The notes beneath the pieces were generated by a model. That model saw nothing but the letters and a program-made list of their open reading frames with translations, searched no databases and was not told where the DNA came from. Shown piece by piece: positions 1 through 5,167 of a stretch of 5,996 bases of DNA; position 1 is the stretch's first letter; every line of letters starts with the position of its first letter. This DNA comes from Bacteroidales bacterium (GTDB lineage: Bacteria > Bacteroidota > Bacteroidia > Bacteroidales > ML635J-15): NCBI GenBank assembly GCA_007130555.1, contig SLSH01000338.1, forward strand, positions 1-5,996, in the 5' to 3' direction. The translations under genes were made by a program, and so were the position numbers.

Positions 1-95
1 CCCCCGGGGCGTCCCACGCTCGGCGTCCTACGCTCCGTCCCCATGCTTCCGGCCCTTCCGGCCGCAGGCTCCGTCCCCACCGCAGGCTTCCGAAT
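1..95 (+). repeat. C-rich intergenic repeat cluster (left edge)
   Basis: This stretch holds two exact copies of GCTCCGTCCCC (32-42 and 68-78) with degenerate relatives such as GCTCGGCGTCC around them. A near-duplicated CGCAGGCT(T)CCG follows the second copy. It is the same family that fills every other gene gap in this window, in the same orientation. No gene is visible here. The cluster probably continues beyond the left edge. It ends at an abrupt switch to very AT-rich sequence near 96. Confidence 0.8.
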
Positions 96-140
96 TTGCA
101 GATTTTTTTTTGGGTTTTTCTATTTATTCGAGTATTTTTC

Positions 141-176
141 TTGACATCTATGACCCTTTGTAGAAGGTGATAGAAA
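141..176 (+). promoter_or_regulatory. Possible promoter of the IEVPDIFG-repeat gene
   Basis: A perfect -35 hexamer TTGACA lies at 141-146 in an AT-rich stretch. No good -10 sits at the usual 16-18 nt: TAGAAG at 161-166 is too close and TAGAAA at 171-176 too far. The -35 is convincing by sequence but the promoter as a whole is not. A start here would leave a leader of roughly 55-60 nt with an A-rich tract (about 190-212) before the ribosome site. Confidence 0.35.
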
Positions 177-231
177 ACTAAACAGTCATCAAAAAAACCA
201 AACAAAAAAAAAGAGAGGGAGAAGCAGAAAG

Positions 232-1095
232 ATGAAATTCAGACCCAATGCATGCAAAGTTCTTTTCGGATGTCTTTTGGCGATTACAACACTGTTCTCT
301 AACGTGGGTGATGCTTTCGCAAAAGATGCCGATCCACTGAGAGTTATTGAAGTACCGGACATTTTCGGTTTCGTAGGCAAAGACAACGTGCTGTACATCG
401 AAGTGCCCGATATTTTTGGGTTTGTTGACAAAGACAACACTTTGTACATCGAGGTACCGGATATTTTCGGCAAATTCAAAGGCAAATCCGAAACATTGTA
501 TATTGAGGTCCCGGATGTTGTAGGTTATTTGTGGAAGGGAATCTGGTACATCGAAGTACCCGATATTTTCGGCAAGAAACCAAGAAAAGGAACCTGGTAC
601 ATCCAGGCCCCGGATGTTGTGGGTGCGATTAACCAAGATACCTACAATGTCCCGGCTTTCATAATCGATAATCAAGGGTTTCACTTCATGATGGTAAATG
701 ATTCACTGGCATCAATAGAAGTGCCGGATATTTTCGGTTATGTCGGCAAGTATGGCACATTCCACATCGAGGTGCCGGACATTTTCGGGTTTGTAGACAA
801 GGATGGCACATTATACATCAAATTAGTGGAACAGCTGGATATGGTCGAACAGCTGGATATGAAGAAGAATAGCACAATTTACATCGAGGTACCGGATGTA
901 GTGGGTTACTGGTCGAAGGGAATATGGTACATTGAAGTGCCCGATATATTCGGAATTCAACCAAAAGATGGAATCTGGTACATCGAAGTGCCGGACGTCG
1001 TAGGATCGATCGGCAATTATACTTTCGATATCCCTGGGATAATGATTCCTTACGCTGATTTTCATTTCATGGTCGATTTAGACTCCGTACAATAA
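232..1095 (+). CDS. Secreted IEVPDIFG-repeat protein, unknown function
   Basis: I do not recognise a family. The 287-residue product starts with a Sec signal peptide: basic start MKFRPNACK, hydrophobic core VLFGCLLAITTLF, and an AFA|K cleavage site after residue 30. The rest is twelve units starting at residues 39, 56, 73, 91, 107, 124, 162, 179, 196, 218, 234 and 251, mostly 16-18 residues long, consensus Y-I-E-V-P-D-(IF/VV)-G followed by a Lys/Asp/Gly-rich turn and an aromatic. Residues 39-161 and 162-287 are a large internal duplication with the same unit order (IF, IF, third, VV, IF, VV), each closed by a longer tail ending FHFM. The alternating hydrophobic pattern suggests stacked beta strands, which is inference. 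The start is supported by GAGAGGGAG at 213-221, 10 nt upstream. No cysteine, membrane segment or sorting signal follows the signal peptide, so the protein is probably periplasmic or extracellular. It is transcribed alone, with no co-directional neighbour close by. Confidence 0.85.
   Translation: MKFRPNACKVLFGCLLAITTLFSNVGDAFAKDADPLRVIEVPDIFGFVGKDNVLYIEVPDIFGFVDKDNTLYIEVPDIFGKFKGKSETLYIEVPDVVGYLWKGIWYIEVPDIFGKKPRKGTWYIQAPDVVGAINQDTYNVPAFIIDNQGFHFMMVNDSLASIEVPDIFGYVGKYGTFHIEVPDIFGFVDKDGTLYIKLVEQLDMVEQLDMKKNSTIYIEVPDVVGYWSKGIWYIEVPDIFGIQPKDGIWYIEVPDVVGSIGNYTFDIPGIMIPYADFHFMVDLDSVQ
826..861 (+). repeat. 18-nt tandem duplication in the repeat gene (VEQLDM x2)
   Basis: The segments 826-843 and 844-861 differ at one base (GTG versus GTC) and both encode VEQLDM. 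They lie in the ninth unit (residues 196-217), which has lost the IEVPDIFG signature although the matching unit of the first half (residues 73-90) still has it. The unit is therefore both degenerate and expanded by in-frame slippage. Confidence 0.9.
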
Positions 1096-1151
1096 ACTCA
1101 GACAACTGAACTGAGTCTCGAACCTCGAACAACGAAGGGGTTCTCCGCCCC
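1096..1151 (+). terminator. Weak hairpins downstream of the repeat gene
   Basis: ACTCAG (1096-1101) and CTGAGT (1111-1116) form a 6-bp stem with a 9-nt loop directly after the stop codon. A second short stem, GGGG (1137-1140) with CCCC (1148-1151), follows. Neither has a T-run, so this is not a textbook intrinsic terminator. It may only protect the 3' end or help Rho-dependent termination. Confidence 0.25.
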
Positions 1152-1165
1152 ATTCCCTCGCTCTC

Positions 1166-1360
1166 GCTCGTCCCCATGTTGTTTTTTGCTCCGTCCCCCG
1201 TTCCGTCCTTTTTGCTCCGTCCCCGTTTTTCTTTTATTATATCCGGTTAATCATAAACTCTATGCTCCGTCCCCATTTTTCTTTTATCAAATCTCTATGC
1301 TCCGTCCCCGTTTTTCTTTTATGCTCCGTCCCCGTTTTTCTTTTATTATATCCGGTTAAT
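1166..1360 (+). repeat. Intergenic repeat array with exact 39-nt duplication
   Basis: Five exact copies of GCTCCGTCCCC start at 1188, 1214, 1264, 1299 and 1323, with degenerate copies near 1166 and 1201. Most are followed by a T-rich tail (GTTTTTCTTTTAT or ATTTTTCTTTTAT), giving tandem C-rich/T-rich blocks. A 39-nt block ending in ATTATATCCGGTTAAT occurs identically at 1213-1251 and 1322-1360. The array contains no convincing ORF. An open frame can be extended leftward from the lipoprotein gene to a TTG at its right end, but I reject that start. Confidence 0.85.
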
Positions 1361-1390
1361 TGGTCATCGCTTTGGGGCTTGCTTTCGTGT

Positions 1391-1406
1391 GGCAAGTAAA
1401 CTTGCC
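1391..1406. promoter_or_regulatory. 16-bp inverted repeat upstream of the lipoprotein gene
   Basis: GGCAAGT (1391-1397) and ACTTGCC (1400-1406) are perfect inverted 7-mers around AA. In RNA this would be a 6-bp stem with a TAAA tetraloop, but no T-run follows. As DNA it resembles an operator for a dimeric regulator, about 200 nt upstream of the start codon. The function is not established. The rest of 1361-1585 holds no gene I can support. Confidence 0.35.
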
Positions 1407-1494
1407 TGTTTGCCAAATGTATTCGCCGGTGATCCTGGACAAAAGAAAAAATCCGGCCGGTGGGGTCTTGTTGCAATACTGCAGTGATATTAGG

Positions 1495-1586
1495 CAGATA
1501 GAGAACCAGATAGAGGCATCTCAAAAGTGGCCCTTTTTTTGCATTTCTTTGCTGCAAGACGCAGAAAGATTTATCAATCAGATAGA
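1495..1586 (+). repeat. Three direct CAGATAGA repeats in the lipoprotein leader
   Basis: The octamer CAGATAGA occurs exactly at 1495-1502, 1507-1514 and 1579-1586. The start-to-start distances are 12 and 72 nt. The last copy runs into the Shine-Dalgarno site of the lipoprotein gene. The repeats could bind a regulator or affect translation, or be chance; nothing else in the window shares them. Confidence 0.35.
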
Positions 1587-1599
1587 AAGGGAGCAGCAA

Positions 1600-2301
1600 A
1601 TGAAAAAACCAATGATGACAATAATGGTTTCCATGTTATTGCTTGGACCGGGACTATTGACCGGTGGATGTGATCTTGCCGGTGATGAGACGGATCCAGG
1701 TTTTTCTATGTCAAAGGACGAGGCCCGCGCGATGGGAGGCAAAGCGGATTCAGGAATTGATTGGTGCGAATACTTCGGTTGGTATGGCGATGGAATTTGT
1801 GACGAATTCTGTCCATTGCCTGACCCGGATTGTGAACCCGAGCAATCTTTCAACCTGACCGACTTCTACCAGAGGTTGAATCAAGCCGTATTGCCCGGGT
1901 GCGGAACGCTCACCATGTGCTGGTACAATTCAGAAACCAGAGAATGCACCGATGAGGAGCCGCCGGAAGGAATTCGAAGGACCATCGACTTCAAAGTTGA
2001 TAGCGAAGAGCCCGCCAAACGGGCTTACATGGCGATCAACTTCGAGGAAAACCTCGTCTATGAAGAGTTCGCCGACGGTCTTGAGCAAATCAAGTATGAG
2101 GAAACCTATCCCAAGTCTATGCCTCCCGGACCGGCGAGTGAGATCGGCATGCTGTCCCGTTATCAGCTGACGATTGACTTTCGGGGAGACACCATCGAGC
2201 GTTTTGAGATCTACCAAGAGGACTACGATCCGCGGTCCGATACGTGGTCCCCTTGGTTCGACATCCGGTACAATCTCGAAAACCCCCTCATTTGCGAATA
2301 A
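1600..2301 (+). CDS. Putative lipoprotein with myxobacterial-type Cys/Asp motif
   Basis: The product has 233 residues. The start ATG at 1600 is chosen because AAAGGGAG (1586-1593) lies 6 nt upstream and the first 24 residues form a lipoprotein signal: MKKP, a hydrophobic core, then LLTGG|C24. Thr at -3 is unusual, so lipidation is probable rather than certain. Asp at +2 is the inner-membrane retention signal in enteric bacteria; whether that rule holds here is unknown. Residues 47-78 carry GGKAD, then a Cys/Gly/Asp-rich motif (C56, WYGDG at 61-65, C67, C71, and DPDC ending at C78). The same style recurs in myxobacterial secreted proteins and recalls small Ca-binding, disulfide-linked modules such as LNR repeats. 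Five further cysteines (101, 107, 116, 232 and the lipid Cys24) suggest an oxidising compartment. Residues 80-233 are acidic and aromatic, match nothing I know, and may form a beta-rich ligand-binding domain. There is no operon partner. Confidence 0.8.
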   Translation: MKKPMMTIMVSMLLLGPGLLTGGCDLAGDETDPGFSMSKDEARAMGGKADSGIDWCEYFGWYGDGICDEFCPLPDPDCEPEQSFNLTDFYQRLNQAVLPGCGTLTMCWYNSETRECTDEEPPEGIRRTIDFKVDSEEPAKRAYMAINFEENLVYEEFADGLEQIKYEETYPKSMPPGPASEIGMLSRYQLTIDFRGDTIERFEIYQEDYDPRSDTWSPWFDIRYNLENPLICE

Positions 2302-2423
2302 AGGGAACTATCTTGCGCTTGTCTTGGGCAAACATGCTCCGTCGTCCCGCTGGTTGGAAACATACCTAAGTTCAGATACCTCTGCATCGAAGCAAAACAT
2401 TACAAATAAGCGATTCTGAAGGA

Positions 2424-2684
2424 AAAATCGGCAAGGCTCCGTCCCCGTTTTCCGTCCCCGGAAACCACGCTCCGTTCCCGATTCCGGTGCTCGATTCCGG
2501 TGCTCCGTCCCCCGGTGCGTCCTGAAGAATGTTTTGCGAAACACCCCGAAATCTCTTCAAAATCTCTATGCTCCGTCCCCATGCTCCCCACTGTCCCCTA
2601 TGCTCCACACCGATTCCGGGCGAAACGAAAGGAAACCTACGCTCCGTCCCCATTTTTTAGTCAATCATAACAGCTCCTTACGTA
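2424..2684 (+). repeat. Expanded repeat array interrupting a sequence seen intact at 5073-5128
   Basis: The left flank 2424-2446 is identical to 5073-5095, and the right flank 2652-2684 matches 5096-5128 with one mismatch. In the 5073-5128 copy the two flanks are contiguous. Here they are separated by about 205 nt (2447-2651) bounded by direct copies of GCTCCGTCCCC (2436-2446 and 2641-2651). The insert contains one complete 80-nt composite element (2501-2580) plus degenerate units such as GCTCCGTTCCC. Nearby, 2302-2423 holds no feature I can support. Confidence 0.8.
2501..2580 (+). repeat. 80-nt composite intergenic element, copy A
   Basis: It begins TGCTCCGTCCCCCGGTGCG, has a conserved core containing CGAAACACCCCGAAAT and TCTTCAAAATCTCTATG, and ends in another GCTCCGTCCCC. 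Copy B (4018-4097) has the same length and 74 of 80 identical bases by my count. Read on the other strand these elements give fortuitous peptides (GTEHR-like), not genes. Confidence 0.85.
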
Positions 2685-2696
2685 GCTTCGTCCCGC

Positions 2697-2719
2697 TCGG
2701 GTGAGCCTCCCCGATTTTT
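2697..2719 (+). terminator. Possible small intrinsic terminator before the ATPase gene
   Basis: TCGGG (2697-2701) and CCCGA (2710-2714) form a 5-bp stem with an 8-nt loop, followed by TTTTT (2715-2719). The stem is short. It lies just upstream of the proposed ATPase promoter, where it would insulate that gene from readthrough. Confidence 0.3.
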
Positions 2720-2722
2720 GCC

Positions 2723-2751
2723 TTGCCGAACGTGCCGACAGCCACTACAAT
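2723..2751 (+). promoter_or_regulatory. Sigma70-like promoter abutting the ATPase start codon
   Basis: TTGCCG (2723-2728, 4/6 to consensus) and TACAAT (2746-2751, 5/6) are separated by exactly 17 nt. The predicted transcription start is about 2757-2759, that is, at the ATG at 2758. No Shine-Dalgarno sequence precedes that ATG. Together this suggests a leaderless mRNA. Confidence 0.5.
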
Positions 2752-2757
2752 CACGTT

Positions 2758-4008
2758 ATGGAAGAAAATATTTCAATCCGTGGAATAAAATACACTAAGC
2801 GGCGATTGGCCGAAAAGCTTCGCAAGGGCGTGGAGCAATTTCCGGTCGCAGTGCTGACCGGCGCCCGGCAGGTGGGAAAAAGCACCTTGCTGCAGCACGA
2901 GTTTCCCGAATTCACCTATCTGACGTTCGATGACTATGCCATTCGAGAGCAGGCGCTCCTTGACCCCCAATCACTCTGGGCGGATACCGACCGCCTTATC
3001 ATTGACGAAGCCCAGAAACTGCCGGAATTTTTTGAGGCCATCAAACTCGCGGTTGACAGGTCCGGTCCCGACCGGAAGTTCATTCTATCAGGCTCGGCAA
3101 ACCTGCTCTTGATGCGAAGCGTTACTGAATCTCTGGCAGGCCGGGCCTTTTATCTCGAATTGTTGCCGTTTACCTGGGGTGAAGAGTACGACCACCCGGA
3201 TCCCACCAATTTTTCAACACTGTGGCAGCCCGGCCAATGGGCCGGTGAAAAAGACGTTGACGGCGTGGAGCCATTGCCCTTTATGTTGCGCGGGTTCATG
3301 CCCAAAACCTTGTTCCTTTCCGGGCATAACGAGGTTTTGAACTGGCAGGAAAGCTACGTCCGCACTTACCTGGAGCGCGACCTGCGCGAGTTGTCCCAGG
3401 TGGAGTCACTTGTGGATTTTCGAAAGGTCATGCAGGCGTTGGCCCTACGTACCGGCAACATACTGAACCAGGCCGAGGTCGCCCGGGACATCGGGATCCC
3501 CCTCAGCACAACCCATCGCTACATAAAGCTGCTGGAAATCTCCAACATCATTGAGAGGGTACCGGCCTTCAGCCTCAACAGAGGCAAAAGGCTGGTGAAG
3601 TCGCCCAAGCTTTTCTGCATTGACCCGGGGTTGGCCGTCTTTCTTTCGGGTTACTACGCGGCCGCGGACCTTGCCCGCAGCCGGGAGTTGGGTCATTTTT
3701 TTGAAACAATCGTCTATTTTCATCTCCGAGCCCTCTGCGAAGGCATGACCCCCAAGGCCCGCCTTTACTACTGGCGCACGGTTTCCGGCCGAGAGGTCGA
3801 TTTCGTAATCGAGCACGGCCGCAACTTACTCGCCTTCGAGGTAAAGCACACCGCCAACCCAACAGCGGTCGACTGCAAAAACCTGCTTTCCTTTCTGGAC
3901 TCGTACCCGGAAACCGTCCGTGGAGTGCTTGTCCACGCCGGCAAAGGGATCAAACGGCTTCATTCCAAAATCATAGCGGTCCCCTGGTGGTGGCTGGATG
4001 CTTCTTGA
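2758..4008 (+). CDS. AAA_14/DUF4143-family P-loop ATPase
   Basis: The 416-residue product matches the two-domain AAA_14 + DUF4143 family, common in accessory DNA; its cellular role is not established. In order: the N-terminal ATPase has Walker A GARQVGKST (35-43, K41), Walker B LIIDEAQ (D83, E84), a sensor-1 segment FILSGSAN (to N115), and a likely arginine finger in LAGRAF (R129). The DUF4143 half includes a winged-helix-like segment NQAEVARDIG...STTHRYIKLLE (about 237-260) and a C-terminal PD-(D/E)XK-like motif, GREVDF then FEVK (D348, E361, K363), so nuclease residues look intact. DNA binding or cleavage is inference. Length is normal and the frame is unbroken. The start is ATG 2758; the in-frame GTG at 2701 lies upstream of the predicted promoter and has no ribosome site. 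The gene stands alone, flanked on both sides by intergenic repeats, which fits mobility or frequent rearrangement. Confidence 0.9.
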   Translation: MEENISIRGIKYTKRRLAEKLRKGVEQFPVAVLTGARQVGKSTLLQHEFPEFTYLTFDDYAIREQALLDPQSLWADTDRLIIDEAQKLPEFFEAIKLAVDRSGPDRKFILSGSANLLLMRSVTESLAGRAFYLELLPFTWGEEYDHPDPTNFSTLWQPGQWAGEKDVDGVEPLPFMLRGFMPKTLFLSGHNEVLNWQESYVRTYLERDLRELSQVESLVDFRKVMQALALRTGNILNQAEVARDIGIPLSTTHRYIKLLEISNIIERVPAFSLNRGKRLVKSPKLFCIDPGLAVFLSGYYAAADLARSRELGHFFETIVYFHLRALCEGMTPKARLYYWRTVSGREVDFVIEHGRNLLAFEVKHTANPTAVDCKNLLSFLDSYPETVRGVLVHAGKGIKRLHSKIIAVPWWWLDAS

Positions 4009-4017
4009 GAATTACGG

Positions 4018-4097
4018 TGCTCCGTCCTCCCGTGCGTCCTGAAGAATAATTTACGAAACACCCCGAAATATCTTCAAAATCTCTATGCTCCGTCCCC
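4018..4097 (+). repeat. 80-nt composite intergenic element, copy B
   Basis: This copy starts 10 nt after the ATPase stop codon, in the same orientation as copy A. It differs from A at six positions by my count, mainly in the first C-run and in the AATAATTTACG segment. Its first repeat unit is degenerate (GCTCCGTCCTC) and its terminal one is exact (4087-4097). Confidence 0.85.
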
Positions 4098-4137
4098 GAA
4101 ATCTCCAGGCGAAATCCCCGAAATCTCCAGGCGAAAT
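4094..4137 (+). repeat. 22-nt exact tandem duplication
   Basis: The 22-nt unit at 4094-4115 (starts CCCCGAAATCTCC, ends GGCGAAAT) is repeated identically and directly at 4116-4137. It begins inside the terminal C-run of copy B, so it arose after or during expansion of the array. Confidence 0.9.
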
Positions 4138-4140
4138 CCA

Positions 4141-4231
4141 TGCTCCGTCCCCCGGTGCGTCCTGAGGAATAATTTACGAAACACCCCGAAATATCTTCAA
4201 AATCTCTTCAAAATCTCTATGCTCCGTCCCC
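4141..4231 (+). repeat. Composite intergenic element, copy C, with 11-nt expansion
   Basis: It is the same element as copies A and B but 91 nt long. The extra 11 nt are exactly a second tandem TCTTCAAAATC (4194-4204 and 4205-4215). Its core (AATAATTTACG, ATATCTTC) is closest to copy B, which suggests the two neighbours arose by local duplication. Confidence 0.85.
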
Positions 4232-4372
4232 ATGCTCCCGCTCCGTCCCCATGCTCCCGCAAAATCTCTCAAAATCTCTATGCTCCGTCCCCATAATCTC
4301 TATGCTCCGTCCCCATGCTCCGTCCCCATGCTCGGTCCTCCGTCCCCATGCTCGGTCCCCATGCTCGACAAA
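4221..4372 (+). repeat. Tandem 13-nt ATGCTCCGTCCCC array
   Basis: Exact GCTCCGTCCCC copies start at 4221, 4240, 4282, 4304 and 4317; those at 4304 and 4317 are in perfect 13-nt tandem. Degenerate units (ATGCTCGGTCC, ATGCTCGGTCCCC) run on to about 4366. This is the densest patch of the family in the window, lying between the ATPase and kinase genes. Confidence 0.85.
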
Positions 4373-4447
4373 GAACCCAAGAAACTGTTTATGGAACGTT
4401 CCTTCATTGCCGGACTGTCCGAAATCGGCGATACCTTGCGTACATGA
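4361..4447 (+). CDS. Possible 28-codon ORF upstream of the kinase gene
   Basis: An ATG formed by the last degenerate repeat unit opens a 28-residue frame ending 37 nt before the kinase start. Its second half, from ATG 4391, reads MERSFIAGLSEIGDTLRT, which looks like ordinary protein rather than translated repeat. There is no convincing ribosome site. It could be a leader peptide, a remnant of a gene destroyed by repeat expansion, or chance. Confidence 0.2.
   Translation: MLDKEPKKLFMERSFIAGLSEIGDTLRT
4393..4421. promoter_or_regulatory. Two adjacent palindromes upstream of the kinase gene
   Basis: GGAACGTTCC (4393-4402) is a perfect 10-bp palindrome. CGGACtGTCCG (4411-4421) is a perfect 5+5 dyad around T. 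They sit 64-92 nt upstream of the kinase start, in unique sequence just after the repeats. The second overlaps a weak -35-like TTGCCG (4407-4412), whose -10 partner GATACC (4430-4435) is poor. An operator is possible but unproven. Confidence 0.3.
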
Positions 4448-4484
4448 AAAGCTGATTTCAGAAACCGATAGGTGTTGTAAGATC

Positions 4485-5054
4485 ATGCGTGTGTTTCTCG
4501 TCGGAGTAAGCTGTGTGGGCAAGACAACAATCGGCAAACTGCTTGCTAAGCAGTTGGACAGCCCCTTCTTTGATCTCGACAAGGAGATCGAGAATCACTT
4601 CGGCATGTCCATCGAGAAATTGCAAGCCAAGTTTCTTGCCGGATACTCGTACCGCAAGGAGGTATCCATAGTTCTCAAAAAGCTCAGCGAGAGGAATAGC
4701 AGATGCGTGATCGCCCTTCCTCCCAGCGGACTTCGAGACGCCTTCGGGCGTCTCGTCCGAAAGATTAACTGCGTGACGGTCGCCATTGAGGACACACCGG
4801 CAAACATCCTGGCTAGAGTTGAGTTCCACGACATCGATTCCCGGCCAATCGCAAAGAACCTGACGGAAAAAGAAAAAAACTTATATATGGACTGTATCAA
4901 AGAGGACATCACTTTTTTCCGGAAATCATACCGCCGGGCCGATCTGCACGCCAATATCTCCGGTCTCAATGCAGAACAAAGCGCCGGGGAAATCAAGAAG
5001 CTGCTGGCGGTATACTGCGGCAACAAAGAGGGCGACAAGGCAAGAACCGATTGA
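4485..5054 (+). CDS. Divergent shikimate-kinase-like P-loop kinase
   Basis: The 189-residue protein has the shikimate kinase layout. Walker A is GVSCVGKTT (7-15). A DLDKEIE segment (D30, D32) matches the family's DxD substrate/Mg site. YRKE (R57) stands at the FRxxE position, RPI (R120-P121) matches the lid motif RPLL, and a C-terminal R-x-x-Y...AD segment (146-153) recalls the family's last helix. The diagnostic GGG substrate loop is replaced by PPSG (79-82), and the FRxxE glutamate is shifted by one residue. Real shikimate phosphorylation is therefore doubtful, and another small substrate or a regulatory role is as likely. I give no aro symbol. The start ATG 4485 is preceded by AGGTG (4470-4474) at 10 nt and begins right at the first beta strand; the frame stays open further upstream only through intergenic repeats. 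It faces the toxin-antitoxin operon convergently and has no operon partner. Confidence 0.8.
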   Translation: MRVFLVGVSCVGKTTIGKLLAKQLDSPFFDLDKEIENHFGMSIEKLQAKFLAGYSYRKEVSIVLKKLSERNSRCVIALPPSGLRDAFGRLVRKINCVTVAIEDTPANILARVEFHDIDSRPIAKNLTEKEKNLYMDCIKEDITFFRKSYRRADLHANISGLNAEQSAGEIKKLLAVYCGNKEGDKARTD

Positions 5055-5072
5055 CATGAAACGGCAATCGGC

Positions 5073-5151
5073 AAAATCGGCAAGGCTCCGTCCCCATTTT
5101 TTAGTCAATCATAACAGCTTCTTACGTAATTACAGAGCTCCCTCCGTCCCC
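5073..5151 (+). repeat. Uninterrupted counterpart of the 2424-2684 array
   Basis: An exact GCTCCGTCCCC (5085-5095) is embedded in flanks shared with 2424-2446 and 2652-2684 (see that entry). A second, partial unit CTCCGTCCCC lies at 5142-5151. The segment fills the gap between the convergent kinase and toxin genes. I see no bidirectional terminator there. Confidence 0.8.
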
Positions 5152-5167
5152 ATTTATTTCGTCCCAT

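Noticed and set aside
178..684. Long antisense ORF across the repeat gene
   Set aside because: It mirrors the periodic codons of the sense gene, has no ribosome site or signal, and the sense frame has a signal peptide and selection on the peptide.
1360..1599. Extension of the lipoprotein gene to an upstream TTG, giving 80 extra residues
   Set aside because: It begins at the edge of the repeat array, has no ribosome site, and would bury the lipoprotein signal inside the protein; ATG 1600 has a good Shine-Dalgarno site.
2501..2580. Structured non-coding RNA in the composite element
   Set aside because: Only a 6-bp dyad (TGAAGA/TCTTCA) with a long loop is visible, and it is not fully kept in copy D.
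2308..2653. Minus-strand ORFs reading GTEHR-like peptides in the repeat arrays
   Set aside because: They are translations of the C-rich repeat and change frame from array to array.
2701..2757. GTG 2701 as the ATPase start
   Set aside because: It has no ribosome site, lies upstream of the best promoter and within a terminator-like hairpin; the family similarity begins after ATG 2758.
4018..4372. CRISPR array
   Set aside because: The repeated units sit at irregular distances, spacers are not unique fixed-length segments, and no cas gene is present.
4251..4484. Extension of the kinase gene upstream through the repeats
   Set aside because: The extra 78 residues are translated C-rich repeats (SVPIISMLRPHAPS-like); the P-loop fold begins at ATG 4485.
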